A stretch of 64,000 nucleotides of DNA from Thiohalomonas sp041685045 (GCA_041685045.1 JAWLGP010000015.1:53987-117986), one strand, 5' to 3'; shown: positions 9,135 through 20,251, counted from the first letter of the stretch. A program made the numbers and translations. Notes: generated from the letters alone by a model not told the origin.

Positions 9135-9718
9135 GTCTGCTCCACTCCTATTGGCCATGTTGCGTACTCGGTTTCCGGCTGGTTGCTAGCGCCGGCCCAT
9201 GCGCGATGACGGCCTTCTTTTGACGTTATTCTACGCACGCAGAGTTTCCGGGTTTGCTCGCTCGGTTCCTGAAAACGACCGTTTATCGGGGATGGCCTTT
9301 TGTCGATGCTGACTACAAGACAAGCGCTTGAAATGAGAACTCGGTCAACGAAGCACGAGAGGACACCGCACCGCTATTTGCATTCCGCAGCTTTGTTTCA
9401 TTCTCCTCGTTCCCGCGCGCTCTGGGCCGGAACGCGATCTGTAGGCGTTTTGCGCCAGACAGTAGGGCGACGGCTCTGGGATTCCTTTTGGTGAAGTGGC
9501 TTCGGGTTTCGGTGGAGTCGGGAAGCGGAGAAGTCCAGAATGCGTTCCCACGCGGAGCGTGGGAACGAGATACGTTGCTGTTTGGTAACGGCCCAAATGG
9601 GACCTGACTGGAATGAGGTTTTGATTTGAGCGAGGGCTTGTGGAGTGCCAGGCGCGAGCGTCGGGGAGGCTAGCGAAAGCCGGAGTGGTTGTTGCCCAAC
9701 ACCTGTCAGATCAGGGGC
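9135..9718. other. Intergenic region between the pilin operon and the protease gene
   Basis: About 580 nt without a convincing gene. It should hold the pilin operon promoter, though I found no clear sigma-54 element. It also contains a hairpin repeat family described separately at 9543-9567. A degenerate related copy lies near 9398-9435 (cgttcccgcgcgctctgggc). Confidence 0.5.
9543..9567. repeat. Palindromic intergenic repeat
   Basis: A perfect 11-bp inverted repeat, CGTTCCCACGC / GCGTGGGAACG, with a 3-nt loop. This palindrome is a common dispersed intergenic repeat in Proteobacteria (recognised from memory). A degraded copy in the opposite sense lies about 150 nt to the left. Confidence 0.75.
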
Positions 9719-10336
9719 TCACGTCACCTGCACAAACGCCAACAGACTGGTCTGACGGATTTCGGTGGGCGACAGCAGCCGCTCGCGCCCGCCAAGCGCA
9801 GGGTCCAGCGCCAGTGCGCTGATCGCGTGAGTCTCCCCGCGGGGGTCTTCGACCCACCGGTAGGCGGTCAGCACCATGATGTGGCCGACCGAACCGATGA
9901 TGAGGGGGCGGTCGTTGCCGAGAAAGGTGGCGATGGTGCGGGTGTTGAAGGGTAACAGCCCCCCCAGGGAGACGAAGCGCCGACCGCTGTCATCGGCCCA
10001 GGCGCGGTTGATGGGCCGCAATAGGTCCTCGGGATAGGCGGGGAGATTGACGATGGAGCCGAAGGTTTCCTTGACGATTCGCGCCTGGGAGACTGGGCTT
10101 CCAAAGTAGTCGAAAATCATGGCAATGGCCGCGGCCCAGCACCATTGGGACTGGTACTGCGGCTGGGCCGACTGGCCGGCCAGGGCGGAGAGGATACGGG
10201 CCTCGCAGGTGCGTCCAGTTGCCTGGCCGCCGGTGCAGAAGCCAATGGCCTGCGCCGTGCGGGAAAAGGGCAGTGCCAGCAAGGGCAGTCCGAACATCGC
10301 GCCCACGAATCGGCGTCTGGCTGAGCTCTGGGCCAT
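9719..10336 (-). CDS. Tat-exported papain-like (C39-like) cysteine protease
   Basis: A 205-aa protein starting at ATG 10336, supported by AGGAGG 7 nt upstream; the frame extends further to 10453 without support. The N-terminus 'SARRRFVGAMFGLPLLALPF...AQA' is a twin-arginine type signal peptide. The mature part has 'YQSQWCWAAAIAMIFDYFG', with the catalytic Cys after the oxyanion Gln, and 'GHIMVLTAYRW' with the catalytic His, followed by 'ALDPA'. This matches the papain-like/peptidase C39_2 fold and is a usual length for it. It probably acts in the periplasm; the substrate is unknown. It is a single gene between the pilin operon and a tRNA. Confidence 0.8.
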   Translation of the reverse strand: MAQSSARRRFVGAMFGLPLLALPFSRTAQAIGFCTGGQATGRTCEARILSALAGQSAQPQYQSQWCWAAAIAMIFDYFGSPVSQARIVKETFGSIVNLPAYPEDLLRPINRAWADDSGRRFVSLGGLLPFNTRTIATFLGNDRPLIIGSVGHIMVLTAYRWVEDPRGETHAISALALDPALGGRERLLSPTEIRQTSLLAFVQVT

Positions 10337-10441
10337 TTCCCGCCTCCTGTGTGCCGGCTTATACGATATGACGACAGTGCCTGCCGAAAGTTTAGAGAAG
10401 TTTACGATAAAGCTCGGGTATTGCGGGGCGGCGGGAAAAAA

Positions 10442-10517
<76 letters not shown>

Positions 10518-10547
10518 GATGCGGATTGCGGCCGGGTGGCCGGGAGA

Positions 10548-10582
10548 CAAACGCAAAACGCCCGGGGCGTTGGCCCCGGGCG
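10548..10582 (-). terminator. Intrinsic terminator of the rpoD operon
   Basis: On the minus strand the stem GCCCGGGGC / GCCCCGGGC (10560-10568 and 10573-10581, 4-nt loop) is followed by GTTTTGCGTTTG. It lies about 30 nt beyond the rpoD stop and just before the tRNA gene. Confidence 0.85.
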
Positions 10583-10611
10583 CCTGAGTATAACCCCGCT
10601 TTAAGGGGCGA

Positions 10612-12456
<1,845 letters not shown>

Positions 12457-12596
12457 CGCGTCGACTCGCTGTTGGAACCGTTAGGCGCGGGAAACCCGCA
12501 AAAACTCGACATTATAGACTATAGACCGTCTATTTTGATCCGCCACATTCAAATTGCCAAAGATGCTGACGGGTTAGCCTTTCAAATTGAAGTGTT

Positions 12597-14387
12597 TCAC
12601 GTCTTTTGCGAGGTAACCAGCTGTTGAAATTCAAGTTTTTCTTCGCTCGTCATCTCCCGGAGCGGCTTGCGCTTGAGCTCATCAAGGCGCATTTCGCGGC
12701 GGAAGCCCTCGATACGGGCCAGGGTGTCATCGAATTCCTGGACCAGTGATTCCTCGTGTTCTTTGGCCTTCTGTTCGTCCAGCGGACGAACGGGAACCGC
12801 CAATTTGGCCAAGTGCTTGCCTTCGGGGCGGGTTCGCCAATGCTCTAACAAGGCTCCGGTATTCAGATGCGGGTTCGCCTGCAACAGTTCAAGTAGCTCT
12901 GACAACAATTGCGCCCCGGCCAGCGGTATGTCCGCAAACCGGGAGGGGTCGCCGGCCCGGGCCGACAACTCCGGTTGCTGCAGCAGCTGTCCAATGGCCA
13001 GACGCACGGGCGACTGGGCCTGCCGGTTTTCGGCGGGGCTGCCGCGACGGGTCCCACGGAACGGCTGTCCGGTGCCCCGATGGGGCTCGGCCGGCGCGAA
13101 CCCGAGCAACGGCAGCAGTTCCGACAAGGCCATGCGCGTGCGCGATGCCAAGTGTTCCAGTAGCGCCTTGCGATAGGCGCCTGCCGGCAGTTTGGACAAC
13201 AGCGGGCGCGCGAGTTCCACTAACATGGCCGGCCCGTCCATACGACTCAAATCGGCGCGAGTACTGAGCTGGTCCACCAGGAACTCGGCCAGCGGCTGAG
13301 CACGGGCGATCCGCTCTTCGAACGCCTCGGGGCCGATCCGCCGTACCAGGGTGTCCGGATCCTCACCCTCCGGCAGGAACATAAAGCGCACCTCGCGCTC
13401 GCTGCCGGCCAGGGGCAATGCCTGTTCGAGTCCCCGCCAGGCGGCGTCGCGGCCGGCCCGGTCGCCGTCGAAACAGAACACCACCTCCGAGGTGGCGCGG
13501 AACATCGCCTGCAAGTGATCCGGAGTCACCGAGGTGCCCAGGGTCGCCACCGCGTAGCGGATCCCGAACTGCGCCAGCGATACCACGTCCATATAGCCTT
13601 CGACCACGAGCAGGCGCGGCAACTGCCTTAACGCCTGGCGGGCCTCAAACAGGCCGTAGAGCTCCCGTCCCTTGTGAAACACCGGGGTTTCCGGCGAGTT
13701 CAGGTACTTCGGCGTGCCGTCACCCAGCACCCGGCCCCCGAACCCAATCACCCGGCCACGGCGGTCGCGAATCGGGAACATCACCCGCTCCCGGAACCGG
13801 TCGTAGCGCTTGCCGTCCTCTTCCCGCTCAATCACCAGCCCGGCCTGCACCAGGAGCGAAGGTCGCGCATCGTGCAGCGCCTCACCAAGGCTGTGCCAGC
13901 CGGGTGGGGCGAAGCCGACGCCGTACTCCGCGGCGATCTGACCACTTAAACCGCGCCCCTTCAGGTAATCCACCGCCGTCGACGCCTGCGGGTGCCGGCG
14001 TAACTGCTCGCGAAAAAAGCGGTCGGCGCGCGTCAGGATGTCGTACAGTTCCCTGCTGTTATCGTGCGCAGGCGCCGGACCTTGAGTGGTTTCCCGCGGT
14101 ATCGGCACCCCGATCCGCGAGGCGAGTTCTTCCACCGCCTCCACGAACGACAGGTGCTCGTACTCCATCAGGAACGTCACCACGGTACCGTGCGCGCCGC
14201 AGCCAAAGCAGTGGTAGAACTGCTTGGTCGGACTGACGGTAAACGAGGGGGTCTTTTCGCTGTGGAAGGGGCAGCAGGCCTTGTACTCCCGGCCCGCCTT
14301 TTTCAGCGGCACACGGCTGTCGATCACGTCGATGATATCGACGCGACTGATTAAGTCGTCGATGAAAGCCTGCGGGATCAGCCCCAT
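12597..14387 (-). CDS. dnaG: DNA primase DnaG
   Basis: A 596-aa primase that makes RNA primers for replication. The N-terminal CHC2 zinc finger has ligands Cys39, His42, Cys60 and Cys63 ('CCPFHSEKTPSF', 'YHCFGCGAHG'). The catalytic core includes 'FPIRDRRGRVIGFGGR'. The TOPRIM domain has 'LLVVEGYMDVVSL' and 'VFCFDGDRAGRDA'. The C-terminal part should bind DnaB helicase. It sits between yqeY and rpoD, the classic macromolecular synthesis operon order. Confidence 0.98.
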   Translation of the reverse strand: MGLIPQAFIDDLISRVDIIDVIDSRVPLKKAGREYKACCPFHSEKTPSFTVSPTKQFYHCFGCGAHGTVVTFLMEYEHLSFVEAVEELASRIGVPIPRETTQGPAPAHDNSRELYDILTRADRFFREQLRRHPQASTAVDYLKGRGLSGQIAAEYGVGFAPPGWHSLGEALHDARPSLLVQAGLVIEREEDGKRYDRFRERVMFPIRDRRGRVIGFGGRVLGDGTPKYLNSPETPVFHKGRELYGLFEARQALRQLPRLLVVEGYMDVVSLAQFGIRYAVATLGTSVTPDHLQAMFRATSEVVFCFDGDRAGRDAAWRGLEQALPLAGSEREVRFMFLPEGEDPDTLVRRIGPEAFEERIARAQPLAEFLVDQLSTRADLSRMDGPAMLVELARPLLSKLPAGAYRKALLEHLASRTRMALSELLPLLGFAPAEPHRGTGQPFRGTRRGSPAENRQAQSPVRLAIGQLLQQPELSARAGDPSRFADIPLAGAQLLSELLELLQANPHLNTGALLEHWRTRPEGKHLAKLAVPVRPLDEQKAKEHEESLVQEFDDTLARIEGFRREMRLDELKRKPLREMTSEEKLEFQQLVTSQKT

Positions 14388-14485
14388 GGAAAAGCCGTTA
14401 AGAGTGGAGGGGTTAAGGGTGAAGAGCTAAACCGCAGCAACTCACGCGCCCGGCAGCTGCCCGACCGCGTGGCTTTTCTTAACTT

Positions 14486-14944
14486 CTAACTCTTAACTTC
14501 TAACGCCTTTTTCACCCGAGCGCTGACGGCGCCCATGTCGGCGCGCCCCTGAACCTGCGGCTTGAGGACGCCCATGACCTTGCCCATATCCTTGACCGAA
14601 TCGGCTCCGGTCGCAGCAACCGCCTCGGCAACGAGGCGGTCCAGCTCCTCTTCGGACAACGCCGCGGGCAGAAACTCCTGGATAACCCGGATTTCGGCCT
14701 CTTCTTTGGCCGCCAACTCATCGCGGCCGGCGTTTTGGTACTGGCTGACCGAATCACGACGCTGCTTGAGCATCTTGTCGAGCACCTCAAGCACCTGGGC
14801 ATCGGTCAGCTCAATCCTCTCATCCACCTCGCGCTGCTTGATGGCAGCGAGGATGAGGCGGACGGTGGCGAGCCGTTCCTTGTCCTTGGCCCGCATCGCC
14901 GCCTTCATTTCGGCATCGATGCGTTGCTTGAGCGTTTCAGCCAT
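14486..14944 (-). CDS. yqeY: GatB/YqeY domain protein
   Basis: A 152-aa all-helical protein with the YqeY signature 'IDAEMKAAMRAKDKERL', 'IKQREVDERIELTDAQVLEV' and 'KQRRDSVSQYQNAGRDELA'. It ends in a KH-like tail with 'DMGKVMGVLKPQVQGRADM'. ATG 14944 matches the family's N-terminus; a GTG at 14956 is the alternative. It resembles the tRNA-binding tail domain of the GatB amidotransferase. Its exact cellular role is not settled. It lies between rpsU and dnaG. Confidence 0.92.
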   Translation of the reverse strand: MAETLKQRIDAEMKAAMRAKDKERLATVRLILAAIKQREVDERIELTDAQVLEVLDKMLKQRRDSVSQYQNAGRDELAAKEEAEIRVIQEFLPAALSEEELDRLVAEAVAATGADSVKDMGKVMGVLKPQVQGRADMGAVSARVKKALEVKS

Positions 14945-14968
14945 GGGCGTTGTCACAACAGGGATGAA

Positions 14969-15184
14969 TCAGTACAGACGCTTCGTACGTGCGATCTCGC
15001 GGGACAGCTTCTTCTGCTGGCGCTTGACGGCGGCCGCCTTCTTGCGCTTGCGCACGGAGGTCGGCTTTTCGTAGGCCTGACGGCGGCGGACCTCGGAGAG
15101 GACACCGGCCTTTTCGCAGCTGCGCTTGAAACGGCGCAGGGCGACGTCAAACGGCTCGTTTTCTCTTACGCGTACGGAAGGCAT
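14969..15184 (-). CDS. rpsU: 30S ribosomal protein S21
   Basis: A 71-aa, very basic protein that aligns end to end with bS21 ('MPSVRVRENEPFDVALRRFK', 'CEKAGVLSEVRRR', 'YEKPTSVRKRKKAAAVKR', ending 'TKRLY'). S21 helps the 30S subunit bind initiation regions of mRNA. It is the promoter-proximal gene of the operon and is divergent from tsaD across about 150 nt. Confidence 0.98.
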   Translation of the reverse strand: MPSVRVRENEPFDVALRRFKRSCEKAGVLSEVRRRQAYEKPTSVRKRKKAAAVKRQQKKLSREIARTKRLY

Positions 15185-15333
15185 ATGTACGTCTTCACCT
15201 CAACTTGAGTGTTCGGATGGTGGTCCCGGGACTCCGGGGAAACCGCCAATTCTATTGGGGTTCGGGCCAAAATGCAAAGCCGGGGTGGTTAGACCGCTTG
15301 TTCCATTTGCCGGCTGGGAGGAAAATGGCGCCC

Positions 15334-16371
15334 ATGCAAGTACTTGGAATCGAAACCTCCTGCGACGAGACCGGCGTCGCCATCTACGACAGCGCGCGGG
15401 GGCTGCTGGCCGACGCCGTGTACAGCCAGGTGGAGATGCACGCGGAATACGGCGGCGTGGTGCCGGAACTCGCCTCTCGCGACCACGTGCGCAAGCTGCT
15501 GCCGTTGATCCGACAGGTCCTGGCCGAGGGCGGACTCTCCCTCAATAAGCTTGACGGGGTCGCCTATACCGCCGGCCCCGGCCTGGTGGGTGCCCTGCTG
15601 GTGGGGGCGGCCGTCGGGCGCAGTCTGGCCTTCGCCCTCGGGGTACCGGCCGTCAAGGTCCACCATATGGAGGGCCACCTGCTGGCGCCGATGCTGGAAG
15701 CGGAGCCGCCGGCGTTCCCGTTCGTGGCGCTGCTGGTGTCGGGGGGACACACCCAACTGGTGCGGGTCGATGGGGTGGGGCGTTATCAACTCCTCGGCGA
15801 GTCGCTGGACGATGCTGCCGGCGAGGCCTTCGACAAGACCGCCAAGCTGATGGGGCTCGGCTATCCGGGCGGGCCCGCGTTGGCGAAGCTCGCCGAACGC
15901 GGCGACGCCTCGCGGTTCGACTTCCCGCGGCCGATGACCGACCGTCCCGGCCTCGACTTCAGCTTCTCGGGCTTAAAGACCTTCGCCCTCAATGTTCTGA
16001 CCGCCCACCGGGACGAGCCGGAGTCCTTGCCCCATATAGCGGCAGCGTTCCAGGAGGCGGTGGTCGAGACCCTGGCGATCAAGTGCCGCCGTGCCCTGGA
16101 GCAGACCGGCCTGGAGCGGCTGGTGCTGGCCGGCGGCGTCAGCGCCAACCGCGGCCTGCGCGAGCGGATGCAGCGACTCGCGGCCGACCGCGGCGCCACC
16201 GTCTACTACCCGCGCCCGGAATTCTGCACCGACAATGGGGCCATGATCGCCTACGCCGGTTGCCTGCGCCTGCGCGCCGGCCAGCACGAGCCACTCGCCT
16301 TCTCCGCACGGCCACGCTGGCCGATGGAAGAACTGCCCGCCATCGAACCGTTCGGCGCATCCGACATATAG
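15334..16371 (+). CDS. tsaD: tRNA N6-threonylcarbamoyladenosine transferase TsaD
   Basis: A 345-aa ASKHA-fold protein that transfers the threonylcarbamoyl group to A37 of ANN-decoding tRNAs with TsaB and TsaE. It starts 'MQVLGIETSCDETGVAIYD'. Metal-binding histidines lie in 'HHMEGH', and 'VSGGHTQLV' and 'VLAGGVSANRGLRERM' are typical. ATG 15334 aligns with the family start. ATG 15325 (three codons earlier) sits closer to the GGGAGG site and is equally possible. It is divergent from rpsU, as in Escherichia coli. Confidence 0.97.
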   Translation: MQVLGIETSCDETGVAIYDSARGLLADAVYSQVEMHAEYGGVVPELASRDHVRKLLPLIRQVLAEGGLSLNKLDGVAYTAGPGLVGALLVGAAVGRSLAFALGVPAVKVHHMEGHLLAPMLEAEPPAFPFVALLVSGGHTQLVRVDGVGRYQLLGESLDDAAGEAFDKTAKLMGLGYPGGPALAKLAERGDASRFDFPRPMTDRPGLDFSFSGLKTFALNVLTAHRDEPESLPHIAAAFQEAVVETLAIKCRRALEQTGLERLVLAGGVSANRGLRERMQRLAADRGATVYYPRPEFCTDNGAMIAYAGCLRLRAGQHEPLAFSARPRWPMEELPAIEPFGASDI

Positions 16372-16393
16372 TCAGGATGGGCAAAGCGCAGAG

Positions 16394-16470
16394 CGCCGCT
16401 CCCACAGGAGGCCGCGCCGGTGGTGAGCGGAGCCGTTGTTGTTGTGGGAGCGGCGTCTCCGCCGCGAAAG
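16394..16470. repeat. REP/BIME-like inverted repeat pair
   Basis: CGCCGCTCCCACA (16394-16406) and its exact complement TGTGGGAGCGGCG (16443-16455) flank a 36-nt loop, followed by 'CCGCCGCGAAAGCGG'. This is the architecture and sequence type of Pseudomonas-like REP elements. It lies between the convergent 3' ends of tsaD and plsY. Confidence 0.8.
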
Positions 16471-16514
16471 CGGTGCGCAGCACCGCCGCCGGGGCGGACT
16501 TTGGATTCGGCTCC

Positions 16515-17111
16515 TCAGCCCTTCTGACTGATTCGCCCTTCGCGGCCTTCCAGCAGGTTGCGGATGTTGCTGCGATGGCGCCAGATCAGCAGCAGGCTCA
16601 AGAGGGACAGCATGGCGATGAGCGCCGGTTCGGGGGTGAGCAGCCAGGCATAGAGCGGCGCCAGCACGGCGGCGATGAGCGCCGACAGGGAGGAGATCTT
16701 GAACACCTTCGCCACCACCAGCCAGGTGGCGAGGGCGGCGAGGGCGACCGGCCAGCTGAGGCCGAGCAGCACGCCAAGGGCGGTGGCGACACCTTTGCCG
16801 CCGCGGAAGCCGAAAAAGACCGGATAGAGGTGACCCAGGAACGCCGCCGCCCCGACCAGCACCGGCACCAGCGCTTCATCGCTGAGCCCCCGCGCCACCA
16901 GCACCGGCAGCAGGCCCTTCAGGAAATCCCCGGCCAGGGTCGCCGCCGCGGCCTTCTTGCCGCCGATCCGCAACACGTTGGTGGCGCCCGGATTGTTGGA
17001 GCCCTGGGTGCGCGGATCCGGCAGGCCGGTCAGTCGGCAGACCAGGATGGCGGTGGAGATCGAGCCGGCCAGGTAACCGAGGGCGATCAGGGCGTAGGCG
17101 ATGGGCTGCAT
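16515..17111 (-). CDS. plsY: Glycerol-3-phosphate acyltransferase PlsY
   Basis: A 198-aa inner-membrane enzyme that acylates glycerol-3-phosphate from acyl-phosphate. Diagnostic motifs are 'GSISTAILV', 'GSNNPGATNVLR', 'KGLLPV' and 'GFRGGKGVATALGVLLG'. About five hydrophobic helices are visible. ATG 17111 fits the family start; an upstream ATG at 17141 adds a polar decapeptide. It is divergent from folB, and the plsY-folB neighbourhood is common in Gammaproteobacteria. Confidence 0.96.
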   Translation of the reverse strand: MQPIAYALIALGYLAGSISTAILVCRLTGLPDPRTQGSNNPGATNVLRIGGKKAAAATLAGDFLKGLLPVLVARGLSDEALVPVLVGAAAFLGHLYPVFFGFRGGKGVATALGVLLGLSWPVALAALATWLVVAKVFKISSLSALIAAVLAPLYAWLLTPEPALIAMLSLLSLLLIWRHRSNIRNLLEGREGRISQKG

Positions 17112-17292
17112 AGGGCGGTCGTGTCGTTGAAGTGCAGGCATTATAACGAAAGGTGGGCGCCGGTCACTCGCGTGCCCGGCGTGTCATTGCGATTGCCCCA
17201 CGACGTGAGTGTGCGTTCACCCTGGTTCACCCCCAAGGGTTGAGGCGCTTCTTCTTGTATCCTTTGCCCCAGGCCCTGTACCTTTCGCCCTC

Positions 17293-17646
17293 ATGGACAT
17301 CATCTATCTCAACGACCTCAAGATCGAAACCGTCATCGGCATCTTCGACTGGGAGCGGCGGATCCGTCAGACCGTCTCCATTGACCTCGAGATGGCTACT
17401 GACATTCGGAAGGCCGCCGCCAGCGACAGTATCGAGGACACGCTCGACTACAAGTCGGTTGCCAAGCGCCTGTTGGCCTTTGTCGGGGAAAGCCAGTTCC
17501 AACTGGTGGAAACCCTGGCCGAATCGGTGGCGCGCATCGTCATCGAGGAGTTTGGCGTGCCGTGGGTCAAGGTGCGCATCAATAAACAGGGTGCCGTGCG
17601 CTATGCCGGTGATGTGGGTGTCATCATCGAGCGGCGAGCGGAATAG
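17293..17646 (+). CDS. folB: Dihydroneopterin aldolase FolB
   Basis: A 117-aa protein, usual length for FolB, which converts dihydroneopterin to 6-hydroxymethyl-dihydropterin and glycolaldehyde. Family features are 'MDIIYLNDLKIETVIGIFDW', 'DIRKAAASDSIEDTLDYKSV' and 'KVRINKQGAVRYAGDVGVII'. ATG 17293 aligns with the family start. The folK start follows directly at the stop (gaatagATG), so the two steps of folate synthesis are coupled. Confidence 0.96.
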   Translation: MDIIYLNDLKIETVIGIFDWERRIRQTVSIDLEMATDIRKAAASDSIEDTLDYKSVAKRLLAFVGESQFQLVETLAESVARIVIEEFGVPWVKVRINKQGAVRYAGDVGVIIERRAE

Positions 17647-18132
17647 ATGGCCCGGGTCTATGTCAGCATCGGCAGCAACATCGACCGGGAGGCCAGCATT
17701 CGCGGCGGTGTTGCCGCCCTGGCGGCGCGCTTTGGTGAACTGACCCTCTCCTCTGTCTACGAAAGCGAGGCGGTTGGCTTCGCCGGCGAAAATTTCCTCA
17801 ACCTGGTGGCCGCCTTCGACACCGGCCAGGATGTGCAGACGGTGACCGCCGCGCTGCGCGATATCGAGGACAATTACGGCCGCGACCGCAGCGGTCCGCG
17901 CTTCTCCTCCCGGACCCTGGATTTGGACCTGCTGCTCTATGACGACCTGGTGCTGGCCCAGCCGCAGATCCCGCGCCACGAGATCCTGGAGAATGCCTTT
18001 GTGCTCTGGCCCCTGGCCGAGATCGCGCCCGACGCGTGCCACCCGCAGGAGGGCGTCACCTTTGGCGACCTCTGGGCCCGCTTCGACAAGAGCCGCCAGG
18101 CGCTGTGGCCGGTGGATTTCGAGTTCAGGTAA
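17647..18132 (+). CDS. folK: HPPK, 6-hydroxymethyl-dihydropterin pyrophosphokinase FolK
   Basis: A 161-aa enzyme that transfers pyrophosphate from ATP to hydroxymethyl-dihydropterin. Seen are 'VYVSIGSNIDREASI', the substrate loop 'FLNLVAAFDTG', and the HPPK signature 'RDRSGPRFSSRTLDLDLLLYDD' with the Mg-binding DLDLLL, then 'IPRHEILENAFVLWPLAEI'. It starts immediately after folB. The convergent gene at 18199 is a pteridine reductase, making a small pterin/folate cluster. Confidence 0.97.
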   Translation: MARVYVSIGSNIDREASIRGGVAALAARFGELTLSSVYESEAVGFAGENFLNLVAAFDTGQDVQTVTAALRDIEDNYGRDRSGPRFSSRTLDLDLLLYDDLVLAQPQIPRHEILENAFVLWPLAEIAPDACHPQEGVTFGDLWARFDKSRQALWPVDFEFR

Positions 18133-18198
18133 GTGGCATATGGTATGTGGAATGTGGGAGTCGCCCCCCAACATTCCACCTGCCATCTACCACATTCC

Positions 18199-18948
18199 TT
18201 AGCTGTTCAACGACCGCCCGCCGTCCACGGTGATCACCTGGCCGCTGACGTAGTTGGCATCGCGGATCAGAAACAGCGCCGTTTTGGCGATGTCTTCGGG
18301 GCTGCCCTGGCGTTTGAGAAAGGTGCGGGAGACGATGCGCTGCTTGGTGACCTCGTCCATGTCGTTCTCCGGCCAGAGGATGGCGCCGGGGGCGATGGCA
18401 TTGACCCGTACCTCGGGGCCCAGTTCTCCGGCCAGCGCCTTGGTCAGCATCACCAGTCCGGCTTTGGCGATGCTGTAGACGGGGTGGCCCTTGAGCGGCC
18501 GGTCGGCATGAATGTCGACGATGTTGACGATGCAGCCGCGCTGCTGCTTGAGGTAGGCGGCCGAGGCCTGGGCCAGGAAGAAGGGGGCTTTGAGGTTGGT
18601 GCCGACGAGGTCGTTCCACTCGTTTTCCCCCACCTCGCCCATCGCTGTCGGGTAGAAGGTCGAGGCGTTGTTGATCAGGACGTCGAGGCGGCCCCAGGCG
18701 TCGTGTGCCTCCCGCGCCAGGGCGGTGAGTTTGTCGGTGCGAAGCAGATCGGCCTGGATCAGCACTACCGAATCGGGCCGCGCTGCGTTCAACTCCTGCT
18801 GCAGGGCCAGTGCCCCCCGCCGCGACTCCCGGTAGTGCAGTACGATGTTGGCCCCGGCGGCGTGCAGCAGGCGTGCGGTGGTGGCGCCGATACGGTGGGC
18901 GGCCCCGGTGATTAGAGCGACCTTGCCGTCGAGTGTTGGTTCTTGCAC
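18199..18948 (-). CDS. Pteridine reductase (FolM/PTR1-like SDR)
   Basis: A 249-aa short-chain dehydrogenase/reductase. The NADP-binding motif is 'ALITGAAHRIGATTARLLH' (TGxxxRIG, as in PTR1/FolM). It also has 'VLINNASTFYP', catalytic Tyr and Lys in 'YSIAKAG', and the PTR-like 'NAIAPGAILWPE'. It likely reduces dihydropterin or dihydrofolate to the tetrahydro form. The location next to folB-folK supports a pterin role, although a general SDR cannot be excluded. It is divergent from the MidA-like gene; their 5' ends are close. Confidence 0.88.
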   Translation of the reverse strand: MQEPTLDGKVALITGAAHRIGATTARLLHAAGANIVLHYRESRRGALALQQELNAARPDSVVLIQADLLRTDKLTALAREAHDAWGRLDVLINNASTFYPTAMGEVGENEWNDLVGTNLKAPFFLAQASAAYLKQQRGCIVNIVDIHADRPLKGHPVYSIAKAGLVMLTKALAGELGPEVRVNAIAPGAILWPENDMDEVTKQRIVSRTFLKRQGSPEDIAKTALFLIRDANYVSGQVITVDGGRSLNS

Positions 18949-19010
18949 GCGCTTCTCCCGTCGTCATTAATTTGGCAGACTCCCCGCACCCTATCGGAGA
19001 CCCCAAGCCA

Positions 19011-20213
19011 GTGTTCTGTGAATCACCCAAGCCGGACCCACGGGCGATCGCCCGCGCCCTGCGCGAACTGCCGCCCCCCGAACCGGCCGCGGCGGAGGTC
19101 AGCGCCCGCCTGGTCGAACGGATCCGCTCGGAAATCGCCGCCGTCGGAACACCGGGGATCCCTTTCTCCCGCTTCATGGAACTGGCACTGTACGCGCCGC
19201 AGCTCGGGTATTACAGCGCCGGCAGCCGCAAATTCGGCGCGGAGGGCGACTTCATCACCGCGCCGGAGCTGTCACCGCTCTTTTCCCGATGCCTGGCCCG
19301 GCAGTGCGCCGAGGTACTGGCGGTCACCGGTGGCGCCGTGCTGGAGTTTGGTGCCGGTACCGGGGTGATGGCGGCGGAGCTGTTGGCGGAACTGGCCCGG
19401 CTCGATCGCCTACCTACAGAATACTTCATCCTCGAGGTAAGCGCCGACCTGCGTGCCCGCCAGGCCGCGACGCTACGCGAGCGGCAGCCGGAGTTGGCCG
19501 GACGGGTGCGCTGGCTGGAAGGTTGGCCGGAGGCGTTTACCGGCGTGATCGTGGCCAACGAGGTGCTCGACGCCATGCCGGTCAGCCGGTTCCGGGTGGA
19601 GGCCGGCGCGTTTCAGGAACTGTTCGTGGACTGGGCCGACGAGGGATTCATCGAGCGTGCCGCCGCGCCGGATCCGCGGCTGGCCGAAGCGCTGGGCCGG
19701 CTCGGGGAGGCAGCGGAATTTGCCGAGGGCTACAGCTCGGAGCTGTCGCTTGTGGTCGCGGACTGGGTCGCCAGTCTGGCCGACTCCCTGGAGCGTGGGG
19801 CCGCGTTTCTCATCGACTACGGTTTCCCCCGTCACGAGTTCTATCACCCGCAGCGCCGGGACGGCACCCTGATGTGCCACTATCGTCACCGCGCCCATGC
19901 CGATCCCTACCTGTGGGTCGGGTTGCAGGACATCACCTCCCATGTCGACTTCACCGCCGTGGCCGAGGCCGCCAGTGCTGCGGGACTGCACGTCGCCGGC
20001 TTTACCAATCAGGCCAACTTCCTGCTGGCCAATGGCCTGACCGAACTCCTGGTGACCGAGGATCCGCGTGAACAGCTGGCGCAGGCCGTCGAGGTGCGTC
20101 GCCTGACCCTGCCCAGCGAAATGGGCGAGTTGTTCAAGGTGATGGCCCTGACCCGGGCCGTGGACGAGCCGCTGTCCGGATTCGCTCTCCGGGACGATCG
20201 CTTCCGTCTCTAA
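19011..20213 (+). CDS. MidA/NDUFAF7-family SAM-dependent methyltransferase
   Basis: A protein of about 400 aa. Motifs are 'YAPQLGYYSAGSRKFGAEGDF', 'TAPELSPLFS', the SAM loop 'VLEFGAGTGVMAAELL', 'VIVANEVLDAMPVSRF' and 'GLQDITSHVDFTAV'. These are hallmarks of the DUF185/MidA family. In mitochondria NDUFAF7 methylates an arginine of complex I; bacterial targets are not settled. I place the start at GTG 19011 because earlier codons overlap the divergent pteridine reductase. A TTG at 18972 is possible. Confidence 0.85.
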   Translation: MFCESPKPDPRAIARALRELPPPEPAAAEVSARLVERIRSEIAAVGTPGIPFSRFMELALYAPQLGYYSAGSRKFGAEGDFITAPELSPLFSRCLARQCAEVLAVTGGAVLEFGAGTGVMAAELLAELARLDRLPTEYFILEVSADLRARQAATLRERQPELAGRVRWLEGWPEAFTGVIVANEVLDAMPVSRFRVEAGAFQELFVDWADEGFIERAAAPDPRLAEALGRLGEAAEFAEGYSSELSLVVADWVASLADSLERGAAFLIDYGFPRHEFYHPQRRDGTLMCHYRHRAHADPYLWVGLQDITSHVDFTAVAEAASAAGLHVAGFTNQANFLLANGLTELLVTEDPREQLAQAVEVRRLTLPSEMGELFKVMALTRAVDEPLSGFALRDDRFRL

Positions 20214-20251
20214 ATACGCGTACCAAATTGGTATCCAATCAACCGAGGCTG

